Assembly: GCA_023623185.1 (NCBI GenBank)
Contig: JAMNXV010000109.1
Coordinates: forward strand, 1-44,159
Origin: Bacillota bacterium
GTDB lineage: Bacteria; Bacillota; Sulfobacillia; Symbiobacteriales; Symbiobacteriaceae
Reading direction: 5' to 3'
DNA length: 44,159 nucleotides
Shown here piece by piece: positions 43,692 to 44,159 of this stretch (position 1 is its first letter; the number at the start of each line of letters is the position of its first letter). Made by a program: the position numbers and the translations under genes. The notes beneath the pieces were generated by a model. That model was not told where the DNA came from. It ran no database searches and worked only from the letters and a program-made list of their open reading frames with translations.

Positions 43692-44159
43692 ATGGTCGAG
43701 TTTCGGGGCGTGTCGAAAAGGTTCGATTCGACCGTAGCCCTCAACGAACTTACCCTCGAAATTCGTCCGGGCGAGTTCCTGACGCTGCTAGGGCCCAGCG
43801 GCTGCGGGAAAACCACGACCCTCAGGCTGCTGGCCGGGTTTGAGGAGCCCACCTCCGGTGAGATCTGGCTGGCGGGCCGACCGGTTCAGGGACTCCCAGC
43901 GTACAAGCGACCCGTCAATACGGTCTTCCAGCACTACGCGCTCTTCCCGCACATGACCGTATTTGACAACGTCGCGTTCGGCCTGCGCATGAAGAAGGTG
44001 CCTCCGACGGAGATTCGGCGGCGGGTCGCCGAGGCTCTTGAGGTGGTGCGGCTGGGCGACCTGGGTCGCCGGCGTCCTCATGAACTCTCCGGCGGACAGC
44101 AGCAGCGGGTCGCGCTGGCGCGCGCCCTTGTCATGGAGCCGAAGGTGCTGCTGCTGGAC
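43692..44159 (+). CDS. potA: PotA-type ABC transporter ATP-binding protein, partial
   Basis: This is the first 156 residues of an ABC ATPase of the spermidine/putrescine or iron/thiamine-type branch (PotA/FbpC-like); the gene continues past the window. Walker A is GPSGCGKTT at residues 34-42, the Q-loop is [13 protein letters not shown], the signature [15 protein letters not shown] begins near residue 132 and Walker B ends at the last base (VLLLD). The ATG at 43692 follows GTGAGG. A 9-bp-stem hairpin (43622-43630 with 43636-43644) lies upstream in the leader. Substrate cannot be told without the missing part and its permease genes; the symbol is a family label. Confidence 0.85.
   Translation, partial: MVEFRGVSKRFDSTVALNELTLEIRPGEFLTLLGPSGCGKTTTLRLLAGFEEPTSGEIWLAGRPVQGLPAYKRPVNTVFQHYALFPHMTVFDNVAFGLRMKKVPPTEIRRRVAEALEVVRLGDLGRRRPHELSGGQQQRVALARALVMEPKVLLLD

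Overview
This window looks like chromosomal DNA of a high-GC, spore-forming member of the Firmicutes. The best match I can suggest from memory is Symbiobacterium thermophilum or a close relative, but no search was run. The pointers are CIRCE operators with HrcA, SpoIIP, a YyaC-type spore protein, ComEC, SigA-type promoters of near-consensus sequence, strong purine-rich ribosome binding sites and frequent GTG/TTG starts. Most genes are housekeeping; no rRNA, tRNA, CRISPR array, prophage or complete IS element was seen.

Layout. 0-2.8 kb (minus strand): yqeY, rpsU, a HIT protein, ddl and a small membrane zinc-ribbon protein. 2.9-4.5 kb (plus): two tandem PIG-L/LmbE deacetylase paralogues, the first lacking the usual catalytic Asp. 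4.5-12.2 kb (minus): hrcA, grpE, dnaK, dnaJ, a membrane-anchored protein, prmA and rsmE, with two CIRCE operators and two SigA promoters. 12.2-14.8 kb (minus): hpt-guaA, where GuaA has lost the catalytic part of its glutaminase domain, then yyaC. 14.9-16.5 kb: an aromatic-acid-exporter-like protein facing a Met-rich heptad-repeat protein. 16.7-21.3 kb (plus): NUDIX hydrolase, TPR lipoprotein, mobA, and a NarL-type two-component pair. 21.7-24.5 kb (plus): a polar amino acid ABC transporter whose last permease is C-terminally short. 24.6-26.3 kb (minus): a secreted subtilase. 26.5-27.6 kb: a DUF6624-like gene, then a non-coding stretch with hairpins and a 115-bp tandem repeat. 27.6-30.1 kb (minus): argH, a CYTH protein and a small Cys-rich protein. 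30.2-36.9 kb (minus): hemW, lepA, spoIIP, greA, a small protein and a GH18 protein. 37-44.2 kb: a YvlD-like protein, rpsT (plus), holA (minus), a membrane protein with a degenerate phosphatase-like domain (plus), comEC (minus), a tiny membrane protein (plus) and the start of a PotA-type ABC ATPase cut by the window edge.

How the genes fit together. In many Firmicutes rpsT, holA, comEC, spoIIP, lepA, hemW, hrcA-grpE-dnaK-dnaJ, prmA, rsmE, a HIT gene, rpsU and yqeY form one conserved neighbourhood. Here the same order is kept on the minus strand, but it is split by about 18 kb of other genes between hemW and hrcA, and by the PIG-L pair and ddl between rsmE and the HIT gene. The most unusual items are the amidotransferase-dead GMP synthase, the methionine-rich heptad protein, the degenerate PIG-L and phosphatase-like proteins, and the repeat-bearing non-coding region downstream of argH.
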